From the NCBI RefSeq assembly GCF_014696615.1, contig NZ_JACJQJ010000005.1, positions 154,300-218,299 on the forward strand: a DNA stretch of 64,000 bases. Direction: 5' to 3'. Numbering within the stretch: the first letter of the stretch is position 1; every line of letters begins with the position of its first letter. Both the position numbers and the translations under genes were made by a program. Positions 19,164 to 27,684 of this stretch are shown piece by piece. The notes below the pieces were generated by a model. The model saw nothing but the letters and a program-made list of their open reading frames with translations. It did not search any database and had not been told where the DNA came from. This DNA is from Nostoc linckia FACHB-104 (lineage in GTDB: Bacteria; Cyanobacteriota; Cyanobacteriia; Cyanobacteriales; Nostocaceae).

Positions 19164-20600
19164 ATGACTCAACAAGCAGACTCCCAATTTCGCATCGAAC
19201 GCGATTCGATGGGCGATCGCCAAATTGCTAGTAATGTTTATTACGGTATTCAAACGCTACGGGCTATAGAAAACTTCCCTATAAGCGGATTGAAGCCGTT
19301 ATCTACTTACGTAGATGCTTGTTTATTAATAAAAAAAGCTACAGCCATTGTTAATGGTGAATTGGGATGCATTCCCCAAGAAATCAGTCAGGCGATTGTA
19401 CAAGCCACTGATGAGATACTTGCAGGGAAGTTACGTGATCAATTTGTGGTTGATGTTTATCAAGCTGGTGCAGGAACTTCACACCACATGAATGTCAATG
19501 AAGTGTTGGCGAATCGCGCTTTAGAAATTCTTGGGGATGAAAAAGGAAACTACAAGCGCGTCAGTCCCAACGATCATGTTAATTATGGGCAATCTACCAA
19601 TGATGTGATTCCTACAGCAATTCGTATTGGTGGCTTATTAGCGCTGACTCATACATTACACCCAGCTTTAGAGAATGCGATCGCAGCCTTGGAAGCCAAA
19701 GCCACAGAATTTCAAGATATCGTCAAATCTGGCAGAACTCATTTGCAAGATGCTGTACCCGTGCGCTTAGGCGAGAACTTTCGCGCTTGGGCGTATATAC
19801 TTGCAGAACATCAAAACCGGATTTATACAGCCTCAAGCGATTTAATGGTGTTGGGTTTAGGTGGAAGTGCGGCTGGTACAGGGATGAATACCCATCCACG
19901 TTATCGGGCGCGGGTGGTGGAAGTACTAGCAGAATTACTCAACTCGCCTTTGCAACCTGCACCGCATCTCATGGCTGCAATGCAGAGTATGGCACCATTT
20001 GTAAATGTTTCTGGTGCTGTACGGAATTTAGCTCAGGATTTAGTCAAAATATCCCACGATTTGCGGTTGATGGATTCGGGGCCAAAAACTGGATTCAAGG
20101 AAATTCAACTCCCGCCAGTACAACCTGGTTCCTCAATTATGCCAGGCAAGTACAATCCGGTGATGGCAGAGATGACATCAATGGTGTGTTTTCAAGTCAT
20201 GGGTTACGACAATGCGATCGCACTGGCAGCCCAAGCGGGACAATTAGAATTAAATGTGATGATGCCGCTAATTGCTTATGATTTGATTCATAGTATCGAA
20301 ATTCTGGGCAATACTATCGCCGCCCTCACGGAACGCTGTATCAAAGGGATTACAGCTAACCAAGAACGTTGTTTAGCATACGCGGAAGGTAGTTTGGCTT
20401 TAGTTACTGCCTTAAATACCCATATTGGTTATCTAAATGCGGCGGCTGTGGCGAAGGAATCTTTAGAAACTGGCAAATCTTTACGGCAGATTGTTTTGGA
20501 AAAAGGGCTGATGAGTGAAGCGGAATTAGCCACTGTGTTAAATCTCGAACAGATGAGCGGTATCATACCCCTCACTCCAGAATCAGACAACCTGGATTAA
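19164..20600 (+). CDS. aspA: aspartate ammonia-lyase
   Basis: Predicted 478-residue cytoplasmic lyase (the same length as E. coli AspA) that splits aspartate to fumarate and ammonia. The superfamily signature GSSIMPGKYNPVMAEM, containing the catalytic Ser loop, is present, together with SGRTHLQDA, GQSTNDV and the N-terminal RIERDSMG that distinguishes aspartases from fumarases. I start at ATG 19164; an upstream in-frame codon at 19125 would add 13 residues without family support. Fumarase activity cannot be excluded by eye but the N-terminus favours aspartase. Confidence 0.88.
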   Translation: MTQQADSQFRIERDSMGDRQIASNVYYGIQTLRAIENFPISGLKPLSTYVDACLLIKKATAIVNGELGCIPQEISQAIVQATDEILAGKLRDQFVVDVYQAGAGTSHHMNVNEVLANRALEILGDEKGNYKRVSPNDHVNYGQSTNDVIPTAIRIGGLLALTHTLHPALENAIAALEAKATEFQDIVKSGRTHLQDAVPVRLGENFRAWAYILAEHQNRIYTASSDLMVLGLGGSAAGTGMNTHPRYRARVVEVLAELLNSPLQPAPHLMAAMQSMAPFVNVSGAVRNLAQDLVKISHDLRLMDSGPKTGFKEIQLPPVQPGSSIMPGKYNPVMAEMTSMVCFQVMGYDNAIALAAQAGQLELNVMMPLIAYDLIHSIEILGNTIAALTERCIKGITANQERCLAYAEGSLALVTALNTHIGYLNAAAVAKESLETGKSLRQIVLEKGLMSEAELATVLNLEQMSGIIPLTPESDNLD

Positions 20601-20650
20601 AAAGATAGTAGGAAGATATAGGAAAGAAGATTTCTTCTTTCTTTATCTTT
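20600..20650 (+). terminator. terminator-like hairpin after aspA
   Basis: GAAAGAAG (20622-20629) pairs with CTTCTTTC (20634-20641) around a 4-nt loop, and an outer AAAGATA / TATCTTT pair can extend the stem. T-rich sequence follows. Confidence 0.6.
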
Positions 20651-20670
20651 ACTAATTGTCTAAATGATCC

Positions 20671-21642
20671 ATGCAGACACAAAAACCATCTGTCAGCTTA
20701 ATCCGTGCTAATTCTTACGAACGAGAGACTTTACGCGAGTCTTTAGAAACGCTGCTGGAACCTTTTGGGGGGATAGCAGCTTTTGTTAAGCCAGGCGATC
20801 GCGTTTTGCTCAAACCCAATTTACTCACAGGTGCGCGTCCTGGTAAAGAGTGTACTACTCGCCCCGAATTGGTTTACACAGTTGCCCAGATGGTAATGGA
20901 AGTTGGCGGTAAGCCGTTTTTAGGGGATAGTCCCGCTTTTGGTAGTGCCAAGGGTGTGGCTATAGCCAATGGCTATGCGCCAATTGTCGAAGAACTTCAG
21001 TTACCAATTATCGATTTTCACGGTCAGCGTTACGAAACCATTGGCGAAAATTTTAATCATCTGCTGTTATCAAAAGAAGCAATGACTGCGGATGTGGTAA
21101 TTAACTTACCCAAAGTTAAATCCCATGCTCAACTAACATTAACTTTAGGTGTAAAAAACCTCTTTGGTTGCGTTCCCGGCAAAATGAAAGCTTGGTGGCA
21201 CATGGAAGCCGGTAAAGATGCCAACCGCTTTGCAGAAATGTTAGTAGAAACTGCAAAGGCTATTAACCCCAGCTTAACCATTTTAGATGGGATCATCGGT
21301 CATGATGGCAATGGCCCTAGTAATGGAGAACCGCGTGCATTAGGTATTTTGGCAGCAGCATCAAATGTGTTTGCCCTGGATCGGGCAATGGTAGAAATTC
21401 TCAATGTCCCACCGCAGCAAGTACCAACAGTCGCAGCTTCCCAAAGATTAGGACTATGCCCAGAATTAACTGAGATTGATTTTCCGCATTTAGAACCTGA
21501 CTTACTCAAAATAGAAGATTGGCGGTTACCAGACAAGTTAATCCCTATCGATTTTGCAATGCCACGGGTGATTAAATCCACATTTAAACACCTTTACATT
21601 CGTTTTATTAAAGAACCAATGACTGCCTATGGTAGACGTTAG
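20671..21642 (+). CDS. DUF362 domain protein
   Basis: Predicted 323-residue protein with the DUF362 landmarks DRVLLKPNLL near residue 45, GDSPAFGS near 88, INLPKVKSHAQLTLTLGVKN near 145 and LTILDGIIGHDGNGP near 195. The family often carries a ferredoxin-type 4Fe-4S module; no Cys-x2-Cys clusters are visible here, so this is the short form. Biochemical role is not known. It starts 70 nt after aspA, with a hairpin between, so co-transcription is uncertain. Confidence 0.82.
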   Translation: MQTQKPSVSLIRANSYERETLRESLETLLEPFGGIAAFVKPGDRVLLKPNLLTGARPGKECTTRPELVYTVAQMVMEVGGKPFLGDSPAFGSAKGVAIANGYAPIVEELQLPIIDFHGQRYETIGENFNHLLLSKEAMTADVVINLPKVKSHAQLTLTLGVKNLFGCVPGKMKAWWHMEAGKDANRFAEMLVETAKAINPSLTILDGIIGHDGNGPSNGEPRALGILAAASNVFALDRAMVEILNVPPQQVPTVAASQRLGLCPELTEIDFPHLEPDLLKIEDWRLPDKLIPIDFAMPRVIKSTFKHLYIRFIKEPMTAYGRR

Positions 21643-22513
21643 TTGTACAAGTGCAAACTTAGCTACAACAATTTGAAAATTAGCAAATTAAGCTATAAAT
21701 ACCCTCCGATTGCTTAACCAAACCGCCCTAGATTAGCGGCGGTTTCCTCATATTCAATTTGTTATAAAATTACGATCAAACTCTGCATTATTGCTGGATA
21801 TAGTGCTGTAAGATTTGCTAAATTTATGTAGATATATAGTATCCAAATATCTTCAAATCTACCTAAATATAGATTGACAGACTTAGAAATTATTACTAGG
21901 AATATTTACTCAGATTTCGGCAATATTCTTAGCATCCTAACTAAAATTAATACTGCAGAACCAGGTAGATATGGCTGTATTTATTCAGTGTCGATTTATG
22001 ATTACAAAAAGCAACAATATTGGTTAATCTGAAAACATGATGCCGTTTCAGTATAACCACTGTGGAATATCACTATGATTAATAGATAATCAGTGATTTT
22101 TCGGTAACAATTTTAAGTAACACAAATTAATCAAATATCCCTAAAACTACCTTAGACAAAGCTTTTTCAGATGTTATACTAATGCAATCAAGCCCAAAAT
22201 TGATTAAAAATTGCATCTGCACTCAACTGCAAAAATGTAATTTATGATTCTCTAATCCTAAATCAAAAGCAGCAAAAATGATACAAGGAAAGCAAGTGAT
22301 ATTTAATCTTAGCTACCATATCAAAGCCCAAAATGTTTGTGTCGAACTTTGTATCAAAAGACTTTTGTAGCGCAGGAATATTATGACACTTGTCAAAGTG
22401 GATAAGATTATAAATGTATCCCCTAGTTACATCTAAAAATAGTTAAAATAGGATCAAGGCTCTCTTAGGAGAGTTAAAGCTCAAAGTGAAGTGGTGAAGT
22501 TCAAATTTTTTGT
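21643..22513. other. 870-bp AT-rich intergenic region
   Basis: Apart from the hairpin at 21720-21745 no feature stands out. It is rich in A/T tracts and has no convincing reading frame, tRNA or known riboswitch pattern. Its length is unusual for this window; an unannotated small RNA or a long leader for the small membrane gene at 22514 is possible but not shown by sequence. Confidence 0.45.
21720..21745 (+). terminator. hairpin after the DUF362 gene
   Basis: AAACCGCC (21720-21727) and GGCGGTTT (21738-21745) form a perfect 8-bp stem with a 10-nt loop, 78 nt after the stop. The following sequence is only mildly T-rich. Confidence 0.6.
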
Positions 22514-22699
22514 ATGAATTCAAATAGTCAGTCTGCCAATACCGATACATATTCCCATAGGTTGGCAGACATTGTGGGAACCGCGATCGCTCTACTGACT
22601 CTGACATTACCTGTATTTGTCATTGCTCATTATTCTTCGACAAATGTACACAACAATCAACAGCCTCTGACTTATAATCTACCCAGAAGCGGGGATTAA
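22514..22699 (+). CDS. small single-span membrane protein, unknown
   Basis: Predicted 61-residue protein with a polar N-terminus, one transmembrane helix (VGTAIALLTLTLPVFVIAHY, about residues 20-39) and a polar tail. The frame is preceded by long non-coding DNA and followed 170 nt later by a strong terminator. The clean topology and isolated unit suggest a real gene; I do not recognise a family name. It could be a small subunit of a membrane complex, which is inference only. Confidence 0.6.
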   Translation: MNSNSQSANTDTYSHRLADIVGTAIALLTLTLPVFVIAHYSSTNVHNNQQPLTYNLPRSGD

Positions 22700-22867
22700 A
22701 CGATCAGACTCGAAATTCACAACTAAATAAACCCTAAGCGGAAACAGATAATTCAGCAGCAACAACAATTGTTTCTACTCTCTGTAAACAAGCGAGAGAT
22801 GAAGCATTAACAATCTGTCCGTTAAAACAACTGAATAATCTCACGCGCTGATGATACAGCGCCCATA

Positions 22868-22900
22868 TGCGGTGATTCTTTAGGGATCGCCGCACTTTTT
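22868..22900 (+). terminator. rho-independent terminator
   Basis: TGCGGTGAT (22868-22876) pairs with ATCGCCGCA (22886-22894; one G-T pair) around a 9-nt loop, followed by CTTTTTG. It is the natural end of the transcript of the small membrane gene at 22514. Confidence 0.75.
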
Positions 22901-23085
22901 GTCACCACAATACTTTTCGGTGAAAGGAAAAGGTAAAAAGGAAAAGCCATCACCCTTCACCTTTCCCCTTTCTCCTTTTCCCCAGAATTCAGTAGTATTG
23001 AAGTCCATCTTGGCCCTAAAATTCTACACGGGGAGGCAATATTGCTTATATCCCCGATGTACTGTTTTATAAGAGGAGCTTGTTT

Positions 23086-23598
23086 GTGGATTTATCCCGT
23101 ATACCACCCCAACCAAAACCGGGTCTCATCAACGTTCTGATTGAAATTGCAGGCGGGAGTAAAAATAAATACGAATTCGACAAAGACTTACAAGCTTTTG
23201 CCTTAGACCGGGTACTTTATTCGTCGGTAAAATATCCTTATGACTACGGCTTTGTCCCCAACACTTTAGCTGATGACGGCGATCCCCTAGATGGGATGGT
23301 GATCATTGATGAACCTACCTTTCCTGGCTGTGTAATTGCTGCACGACCCATTGGTTTCTTAGAAATGATTGATGGTGGCGATCGCGACGAGAAAATTCTT
23401 TGCGTTCCTGACAAAGATCCGCGCTACGCTCAAGTACAATCACTAAAAGATGTACCATCACACCGCTTGGATGAAATCGCTGAATTTTTCCGCAGTTATA
23501 AAAATCTGGAAAAGAAAGTAACTGAAATTCTCGGTTGGCAAGATGTTGATAAAGTCAAAGCTTTGGTAGATAAGTCCATTAAAGCTGCTCAAGGATAA
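23086..23598 (+). CDS. ppa: inorganic pyrophosphatase
   Basis: Predicted 170-residue soluble family I pyrophosphatase, which drives biosynthesis by splitting PPi. The metal-binding signature [10 protein letters not shown] is present, preceded by the conserved [12 protein letters not shown] block. The start is GTG 23086: AGGAG at 23074-23078 is 7 nt upstream and the product then begins [13 protein letters not shown], as in other cyanobacterial enzymes; an in-frame TTG at 23080 sits too close to the ribosome site. Confidence 0.95.
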   Translation: MDLSRIPPQPKPGLINVLIEIAGGSKNKYEFDKDLQAFALDRVLYSSVKYPYDYGFVPNTLADDGDPLDGMVIIDEPTFPGCVIAARPIGFLEMIDGGDRDEKILCVPDKDPRYAQVQSLKDVPSHRLDEIAEFFRSYKNLEKKVTEILGWQDVDKVKALVDKSIKAAQG

Positions 23599-23686
23599 TT
23601 GATAATAGGTAATGGGTAGTTGTTCAGTGGTCAGTAGAACTAGAAGCTAGGAACCAGGGACTTAGAGTATAAAAGAGAAATAATAA

Positions 23687-23706
23687 AGACGCGATGAATC
23701 GCGTCT
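23687..23706. repeat. palindrome AGACGCGAT-GA-ATCGCGTCT
   Basis: Perfect 9-bp inverted repeat about 90 nt after ppa. A related palindrome lies at 51482-51505 after another gene. It can act as a transcription stop but looks like a dispersed cyanobacterial palindrome. Confidence 0.65.
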
Positions 23707-23853
23707 CTCCAACTCTTGATTCTTGACTAAATGCTATCTTTGTGATATTGACTAGTGAGTAATTACCCATTATTCATAATTGTTCCATCTTCAGCCTGCA
23801 AGTGCTGACTCAAAACTCAAAACGCAAATATTGCCACCGCACCCGTAAATCAA

Positions 23854-24237
23854 ATGCAGCGTACTCTCCTTTTGGCAAAAATTCACAACTGTACCCTCAC
23901 AGGGGCCAATATCAACTATGTGGGTAGTATCAGTATAGATAATATTCTGTTGCAAAAATCTGGAATTTTACCCTATGAACAGGTACAAGTCGTGAATAGT
24001 GCTAATGGTGAGCGTTTTATTACCTATGCCATACCTGCTCCAGCCTATTCCGGAATTATTGAGCTAAATGGGGCTGCCGCACGTCTAGGCATTATAGGCG
24101 ATCGCCTGATTATAATGGCCTACGGGCAGTTCACCACAGAAGAGTTACAAAATTACTCGCCTACGGTCGTCATTGTAGACGAAAACAACCGACCATTGGA
24201 AGTAAGGCACTACGATGACCTGCTCAGTAAGGCCTAA
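23854..24237 (+). CDS. panD: aspartate 1-decarboxylase
   Basis: Predicted 127-residue precursor of the pyruvoyl enzyme that makes beta-alanine for pantothenate and CoA. The self-cleavage site Gly24-Ser25 is in the YVGSISID motif, Lys9 is conserved, and the length matches the family. It would be processed into a short beta and a longer alpha chain. The next gene starts 12 nt after the stop, so the two are probably co-transcribed. Confidence 0.95.
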   Translation: MQRTLLLAKIHNCTLTGANINYVGSISIDNILLQKSGILPYEQVQVVNSANGERFITYAIPAPAYSGIIELNGAAARLGIIGDRLIIMAYGQFTTEELQNYSPTVVIVDENNRPLEVRHYDDLLSKA

Positions 24238-24249
24238 ACTGCAAAGAAA

Positions 24250-25206
24250 ATGTCAAATACTGAACTGTCGGTTTCCCAAAGCCATTTAACTGAGAAACAA
24301 CCTACTCCGCTTACAAGTCCATCTGGGGAATTTGCGGTGCAATTCTGGGGTGTGAGAGGTTTGGTTGCTACTCCCAGCAGCAACACTACGCGGTATGGCG
24401 GAAATACTGCTTGTGTAGCAATGCGTGTAGGCACAAAACATTTAATTTTTGATGGGGGTACTGGCTTAAGGTTACTGGGTAAAACTTGGCAAGAATTAGA
24501 ACAGCCACTAGAAGCCTATCTATTTTTTACTAATTCCCAGTCCAATCGCATTCAAGGGTTTCCTTTTTTTGGCCCTGCGTTTGCTGCTAAAAATCGCTTT
24601 CATCTTTACGGTTCAGCCGCCTCAAACAGCGCCTCAATTAAGCAATGTCTGTGCGATCAAATGCTGCAACCACACTTTCCCTACCCGTTACAGGTGATGC
24701 AATCAGAATTGCATTTCCACAATATAAATCCTGGTAGCGAGGTAAAGCTAGGAGAACTGACGATTCACACAGCATTAATTAACAAACATCAGCGTTCCGT
24801 TGGCTATCGAGTTAATTGGCAGGATTTTAGCGTCGCTTACGTTACAGATTTGTCGAAAAATCCTGAGCAAGTAGAACAAGAAAAAATTCTGCAGCTAATT
24901 CAAGGGACTGATTTGCTCATTGCTAACAGTACTTATACTACTCCTAATACCCACAACCATGATTCCGCTAATGTGCAGTGGCAAACTGCTGTGGATTTAG
25001 CTAGCAAAGCAGGAGTTAACAGCTTAGTTATCTCTCATTATCACCCAGATGATGATGATGATTTTCTCGATCGCGTACAATCGGAAGTTAATTCTGCATT
25101 CCCCAAAGCATTATTAGCACGTGAAGGTATGGTGTTATCTGTGAGTCATCACCAGACAAACGGAACAAAGACAACAAAGAAGACAAAAAAGACCAAGGAG
25201 AAGTAA
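24250..25206 (+). CDS. metallo-beta-lactamase-fold protein lacking the metal-binding motif
   Basis: Predicted 318-residue protein of the MBL-fold group with the N-terminal FWGVRG...TTRYGGNTACV block and FDGGTGLRLLG. In active relatives the next strand reads L-S-H-T-H-x-D-H-I-Q-G-F-P-F-F. Here it reads FTNSQSNRIQGFPFF, so all metal ligands of the HxHxDH motif are changed while the surrounding residues are kept. Later landmarks remain (SVGYRVNW, VAYVTD, VISHYHPDDDD). It is probably a non-catalytic binding or regulatory version. The C-terminus is a Lys/Thr-rich tail. It lies 12 nt after panD. Confidence 0.8.
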   Translation: MSNTELSVSQSHLTEKQPTPLTSPSGEFAVQFWGVRGLVATPSSNTTRYGGNTACVAMRVGTKHLIFDGGTGLRLLGKTWQELEQPLEAYLFFTNSQSNRIQGFPFFGPAFAAKNRFHLYGSAASNSASIKQCLCDQMLQPHFPYPLQVMQSELHFHNINPGSEVKLGELTIHTALINKHQRSVGYRVNWQDFSVAYVTDLSKNPEQVEQEKILQLIQGTDLLIANSTYTTPNTHNHDSANVQWQTAVDLASKAGVNSLVISHYHPDDDDDFLDRVQSEVNSAFPKALLAREGMVLSVSHHQTNGTKTTKKTKKTKEK

Positions 25207-25211
25207 TTAAT

Positions 25212-25250
25212 AACAGTTAACTGTTGACTGTTAACTGTTGACTGTTAACT
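25212..25250. repeat. tandem heptamers (GTTAACT/GTTGACT) after cnaT
   Basis: About five alternating copies of a heptamer lie at the 3' side of cnaT. The complementary unit AACAGTC is repeated on its 5' side (26292-26336). Confidence 0.8.
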
Positions 25251-26281
25251 AATTTTCTCAGGTCTTGGAGTTTGGCCGCGACTACGCCAGTAGTGAATAA
25301 TTCAGAGGCTTTGGCAATACCCGATCGCATATCTGGAGAAATACCACTGCGCCACAGGTAAAATCCACCATTCCACAAGGCTGTTTGCATCAACTCTGTG
25401 GGTTTACCAGCTAAAACCTCTTGTATTTGGGTGAGCAATTCTGCGGTAGTCTCAAGAGGGACGTTTTTGGTAGTAAATCCATAATCACGTGGTGCAAGAT
25501 GTAAGCGTTCCAGCACTCCAGTAGGTGAGGATAAGCCGATAATTGCGGTGCGATCGCGTGATAAGTCACAACTACCTTCTAATCCCTTCACTAAGGTATA
25601 TTTTGTGACATTCTGTAAGGCTAGCGTTTCCTGAAATAACGCTTCTGTTGGCGGATGGACAAAGCCGGGGATTATATGAACATCCCCTGCATAAGGACAC
25701 CAAATTAGCTCCATTGTTGCCAAAGGTGGGCGCTTGCCTAATTGGTCGCGGTAATCCCAAATACTTTGATTTAGTGGAAAATGCTTAGGATTGTAAACAA
25801 AGCCAATTCCTGTTTGCTCTAATATTTCCTGGGTTTTTGCTAGTTGTAAAGTTGTCCAATCTATCCCTAAACCCTGCCAAATTTCTACTAAAGGAAGTCC
25901 GTACTTAGTCGGGAGGCGATCGCCTCCGTGCATCACCACTGGTTGATCAACAGCAGCTAGTAACAAAGCGATGATCGGGCTGATTGGTGCAGTACGGGTT
26001 CTGCCATCATAGGGTATGCCTAAGACTATTACTGGTCGCTCCGCCGCAATAGGTTGCAGTTTTGGCCCTAGTTCATTGTAGGCATCTAACATTCCCGCTA
26101 ACTCTTCCGGCGTGGGACGCTTGATCCGATGAGCAATTAAAAACGCCCCGATTTGGGCGGGTGTAGCTTCACCTAGCAACATCATTTTGGTAGCTGTGGC
26201 GGCTTCAGCGCGAGTTAAATTTTCTCCTGTGTGATTTCCACTTCCTACCTTTTTTAATAATTGCCTAAATAAATTGCTCAT
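25217..26281 (-). CDS. cnaT: CnaT-like protein (TrpD-related), activator of nitrate-assimilation gene expression
   Basis: Predicted 354-residue protein of the anthranilate phosphoribosyltransferase fold. The N-terminal helical domain (LTRAEAATATKMMLLGEATPAQIGAF) is clear. The catalytic GTGGD-type and KHGN motifs of true TrpD are replaced by GIPYDGRTRTAPIS and MHGGDRLPTKYG, so it should not act in tryptophan synthesis. From memory of Anabaena PCC 7120, gene cnaT (all0601) encodes such a protein, is needed for nirA operon expression and lies next to ntcB, as here. Its mechanism is unknown. Start at ATG 26281; its last codons run into the repeat block. Confidence 0.82.
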   Translation of the reverse strand: MSNLFRQLLKKVGSGNHTGENLTRAEAATATKMMLLGEATPAQIGAFLIAHRIKRPTPEELAGMLDAYNELGPKLQPIAAERPVIVLGIPYDGRTRTAPISPIIALLLAAVDQPVVMHGGDRLPTKYGLPLVEIWQGLGIDWTTLQLAKTQEILEQTGIGFVYNPKHFPLNQSIWDYRDQLGKRPPLATMELIWCPYAGDVHIIPGFVHPPTEALFQETLALQNVTKYTLVKGLEGSCDLSRDRTAIIGLSSPTGVLERLHLAPRDYGFTTKNVPLETTAELLTQIQEVLAGKPTELMQTALWNGGFYLWRSGISPDMRSGIAKASELFTTGVVAAKLQDLRKLVNSQQLTVNS

Positions 26282-26291
26282 GGTACTCAAA

Positions 26292-26336
26292 GGTCAAGGG
26301 TCAACAGTCAACAGTCAACAGTCAACAGTCAACAGT
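26292..26336. repeat. tandem AACAGTC heptamers between ntcB and cnaT
   Basis: Five consecutive copies of AACAGTC just upstream of cnaT. STRR class; the reverse complement unit is repeated at the other end of cnaT. Confidence 0.85.
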
Positions 26337-26376
26337 TATTGGACTCTAGACTTGTGACTTTTGAGTCATCATAGCC

Positions 26377-27324
26377 TTAAGAAGCCGATCGCTGTTGGTT
26401 AATTTGTGGTGGGATATTTTGTCGCACCAGTTGCCAAAAGTGGTTAATTGGGGGAATTTGTAGGCGATCGCCAGTGGTAACCATGACCACCCGACGAGTC
26501 AAACTCGAACTATCCGACGCATTAATGTTACTATTACAGGCTAAAGGTCGTACTGCCAAGGTGGGATCTAGCCGCGCTTCCATGAGTGCGGAATGAGGTA
26601 GCAAAGCTATCAGCTCTCCTTGACGCACTACTCCCCGGAACGCATCTAAAGTATTAACCTCTAAAGCAGCTTGCAGTGTAGCTTCTAAACGCTCGAACCT
26701 ATCTTGGATTAAACGTTGCATCCCATAACCATCTTTAAAAACCACTTGGGGGTAACGAATTAGCTCCGACCAAGGAATATATTCATACTGAGCTAAGGGA
26801 TGCTTGGCAGAAGTTAATACCTCTATAGGTTCTTCATACAGAACTTCTACCACCATTTCGCGACCAGTAGTTAAGAAGCGATTATTCATCACGATCGCCA
26901 AATCCACCAGTCCATCTTTTAAGACTTTTAAAGCGCGATCGCTACCCAAGGAAGTTACCCGCAATTGCACATCTGGGTAATCACGACAAAATTGTTGTAA
27001 TACTGGCGGCAAATACGATCCACACATTGAGTGAATCGCTGCAATACACAATTCTGGTTGCTTACCTGCAATTAAATCTGTTAGTTCCTCTGTCGCTGTT
27101 TGCCACTCCTGACAAATTTTTCGCACGCGGGGTAGTAAACGTTCACCGCCTAGTGTTAGCTTGGCGTGAGTCGTGCGGTGAAATAACTCTAATCCTAAAT
27201 CAGCTTCCAAGGCTTGGATTTGGCGGCTAATTGTCGATTGAGTGACACCACATTTTCTGGCCGCTTGTTGAAAGCTGCCGGTTTCCGCGATCGCTAAAAA
27301 GGCTTGCAACTGCTCTAGTCGCAT
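26377..27324 (-). CDS. ntcB: LysR-family nitrate-assimilation activator NtcB
   Basis: Predicted 315-residue LysR regulator. The N-terminal winged helix (MRLEQLQAFLAIAETGSF, then CGVTQSTISRQIQALE) occupies residues 1-60; the effector domain spans about 90-300 with SLGSDRALKVLKDGLVDLAIV. NtcB activates the nirA operon together with NtcA when nitrate or nitrite is present. The identity rests on its place next to cnaT and on a textbook NtcA-activated promoter upstream (separate entry); ntcB of Anabaena is NtcA-dependent. A carbon-regulating LysR protein (CmpR/RbcR type) is the alternative but fits the context less well. Confidence 0.82.
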   Translation of the reverse strand: MRLEQLQAFLAIAETGSFQQAARKCGVTQSTISRQIQALEADLGLELFHRTTHAKLTLGGERLLPRVRKICQEWQTATEELTDLIAGKQPELCIAAIHSMCGSYLPPVLQQFCRDYPDVQLRVTSLGSDRALKVLKDGLVDLAIVMNNRFLTTGREMVVEVLYEEPIEVLTSAKHPLAQYEYIPWSELIRYPQVVFKDGYGMQRLIQDRFERLEATLQAALEVNTLDAFRGVVRQGELIALLPHSALMEARLDPTLAVRPLACNSNINASDSSSLTRRVVMVTTGDRLQIPPINHFWQLVRQNIPPQINQQRSAS

Positions 27325-27330
27325 TTTTTT

Positions 27331-27344
27331 GTAGCCTGAATTAC
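27331..27344. promoter_or_regulatory. second NtcA-type site GTA-N8-TAC in the ntcB leader
   Basis: GTAGCCTGAATTAC is a perfect match to the NtcA consensus. It ends 7 nt upstream of the ntcB start codon and downstream of the predicted transcription start, so it could only block or be a chance match. Confidence 0.45.
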
Positions 27345-27360
27345 ATTTATTGATTTCATT

Positions 27361-27402
27361 AACTTAACGGATTTTCTACCTCAATTTGGTACGGTTTGTT
27401 AC
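27361..27402 (-). promoter_or_regulatory. NtcA-activated promoter of ntcB
   Basis: On the minus strand GTAACAAACCGTAC (27402-27389) matches GTA-N8-TAC exactly. After a 22-nt spacer comes TAAGTT (27366-27361), a TAN3T -10 box. Known NtcA-activated promoters have this order with a 20-24 nt spacer. The predicted RNA start is about 30 nt before the ntcB ATG. Confidence 0.8.
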
Positions 27403-27555
27403 AAGTGCTTTCCTCTGCAATATTTTAATTTAACTTTTTCTGAAAGTCGTTTTATATTTTTTCTCATTAATAGTCATCCTGAAGCCGCATTTGTCGCCAA
27501 ATCTCCTCAAGACAAAATTTTCAATTTTCTTTTTTCGTATCTAAATATCAAGACA

Positions 27556-27681
27556 AGGGGATTGGGGATTGGGGATTGGGGACTGGGAAGATGAGGGAGA
27601 TGAGGAAGAAATAAAAAACACCCCTTACCCCTTACCCCTTAACCCTTAACCCATGCCCAATGCCCAATGCCCAATGCCCAT
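27556..27681. repeat. three consecutive STRR blocks between nirB-like and ntcB genes
   Basis: Tandem GGGGATT units (27556-27588), CCCCTTA units (27621-27651) and TGCCCAA units (27652-27681) fill most of the 360-bp gap; the rest holds the ntcB promoter. No other gene is seen in it. Confidence 0.85.
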
Positions 27682-27684
27682 TAC

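Noticed and set aside
25217..26281. Annotation as tryptophan-pathway anthranilate phosphoribosyltransferase (trpD)
   Set aside because: The glycine-rich and KHGN catalytic motifs are replaced, and the neighbour is ntcB; CnaT fits better.
25212..26336. Heptamer repeats around cnaT as ends of a transposon
   Set aside because: They are inverted to each other, but the same units occur in many spacers and there is no target duplication; ordinary STRR blocks explain them.
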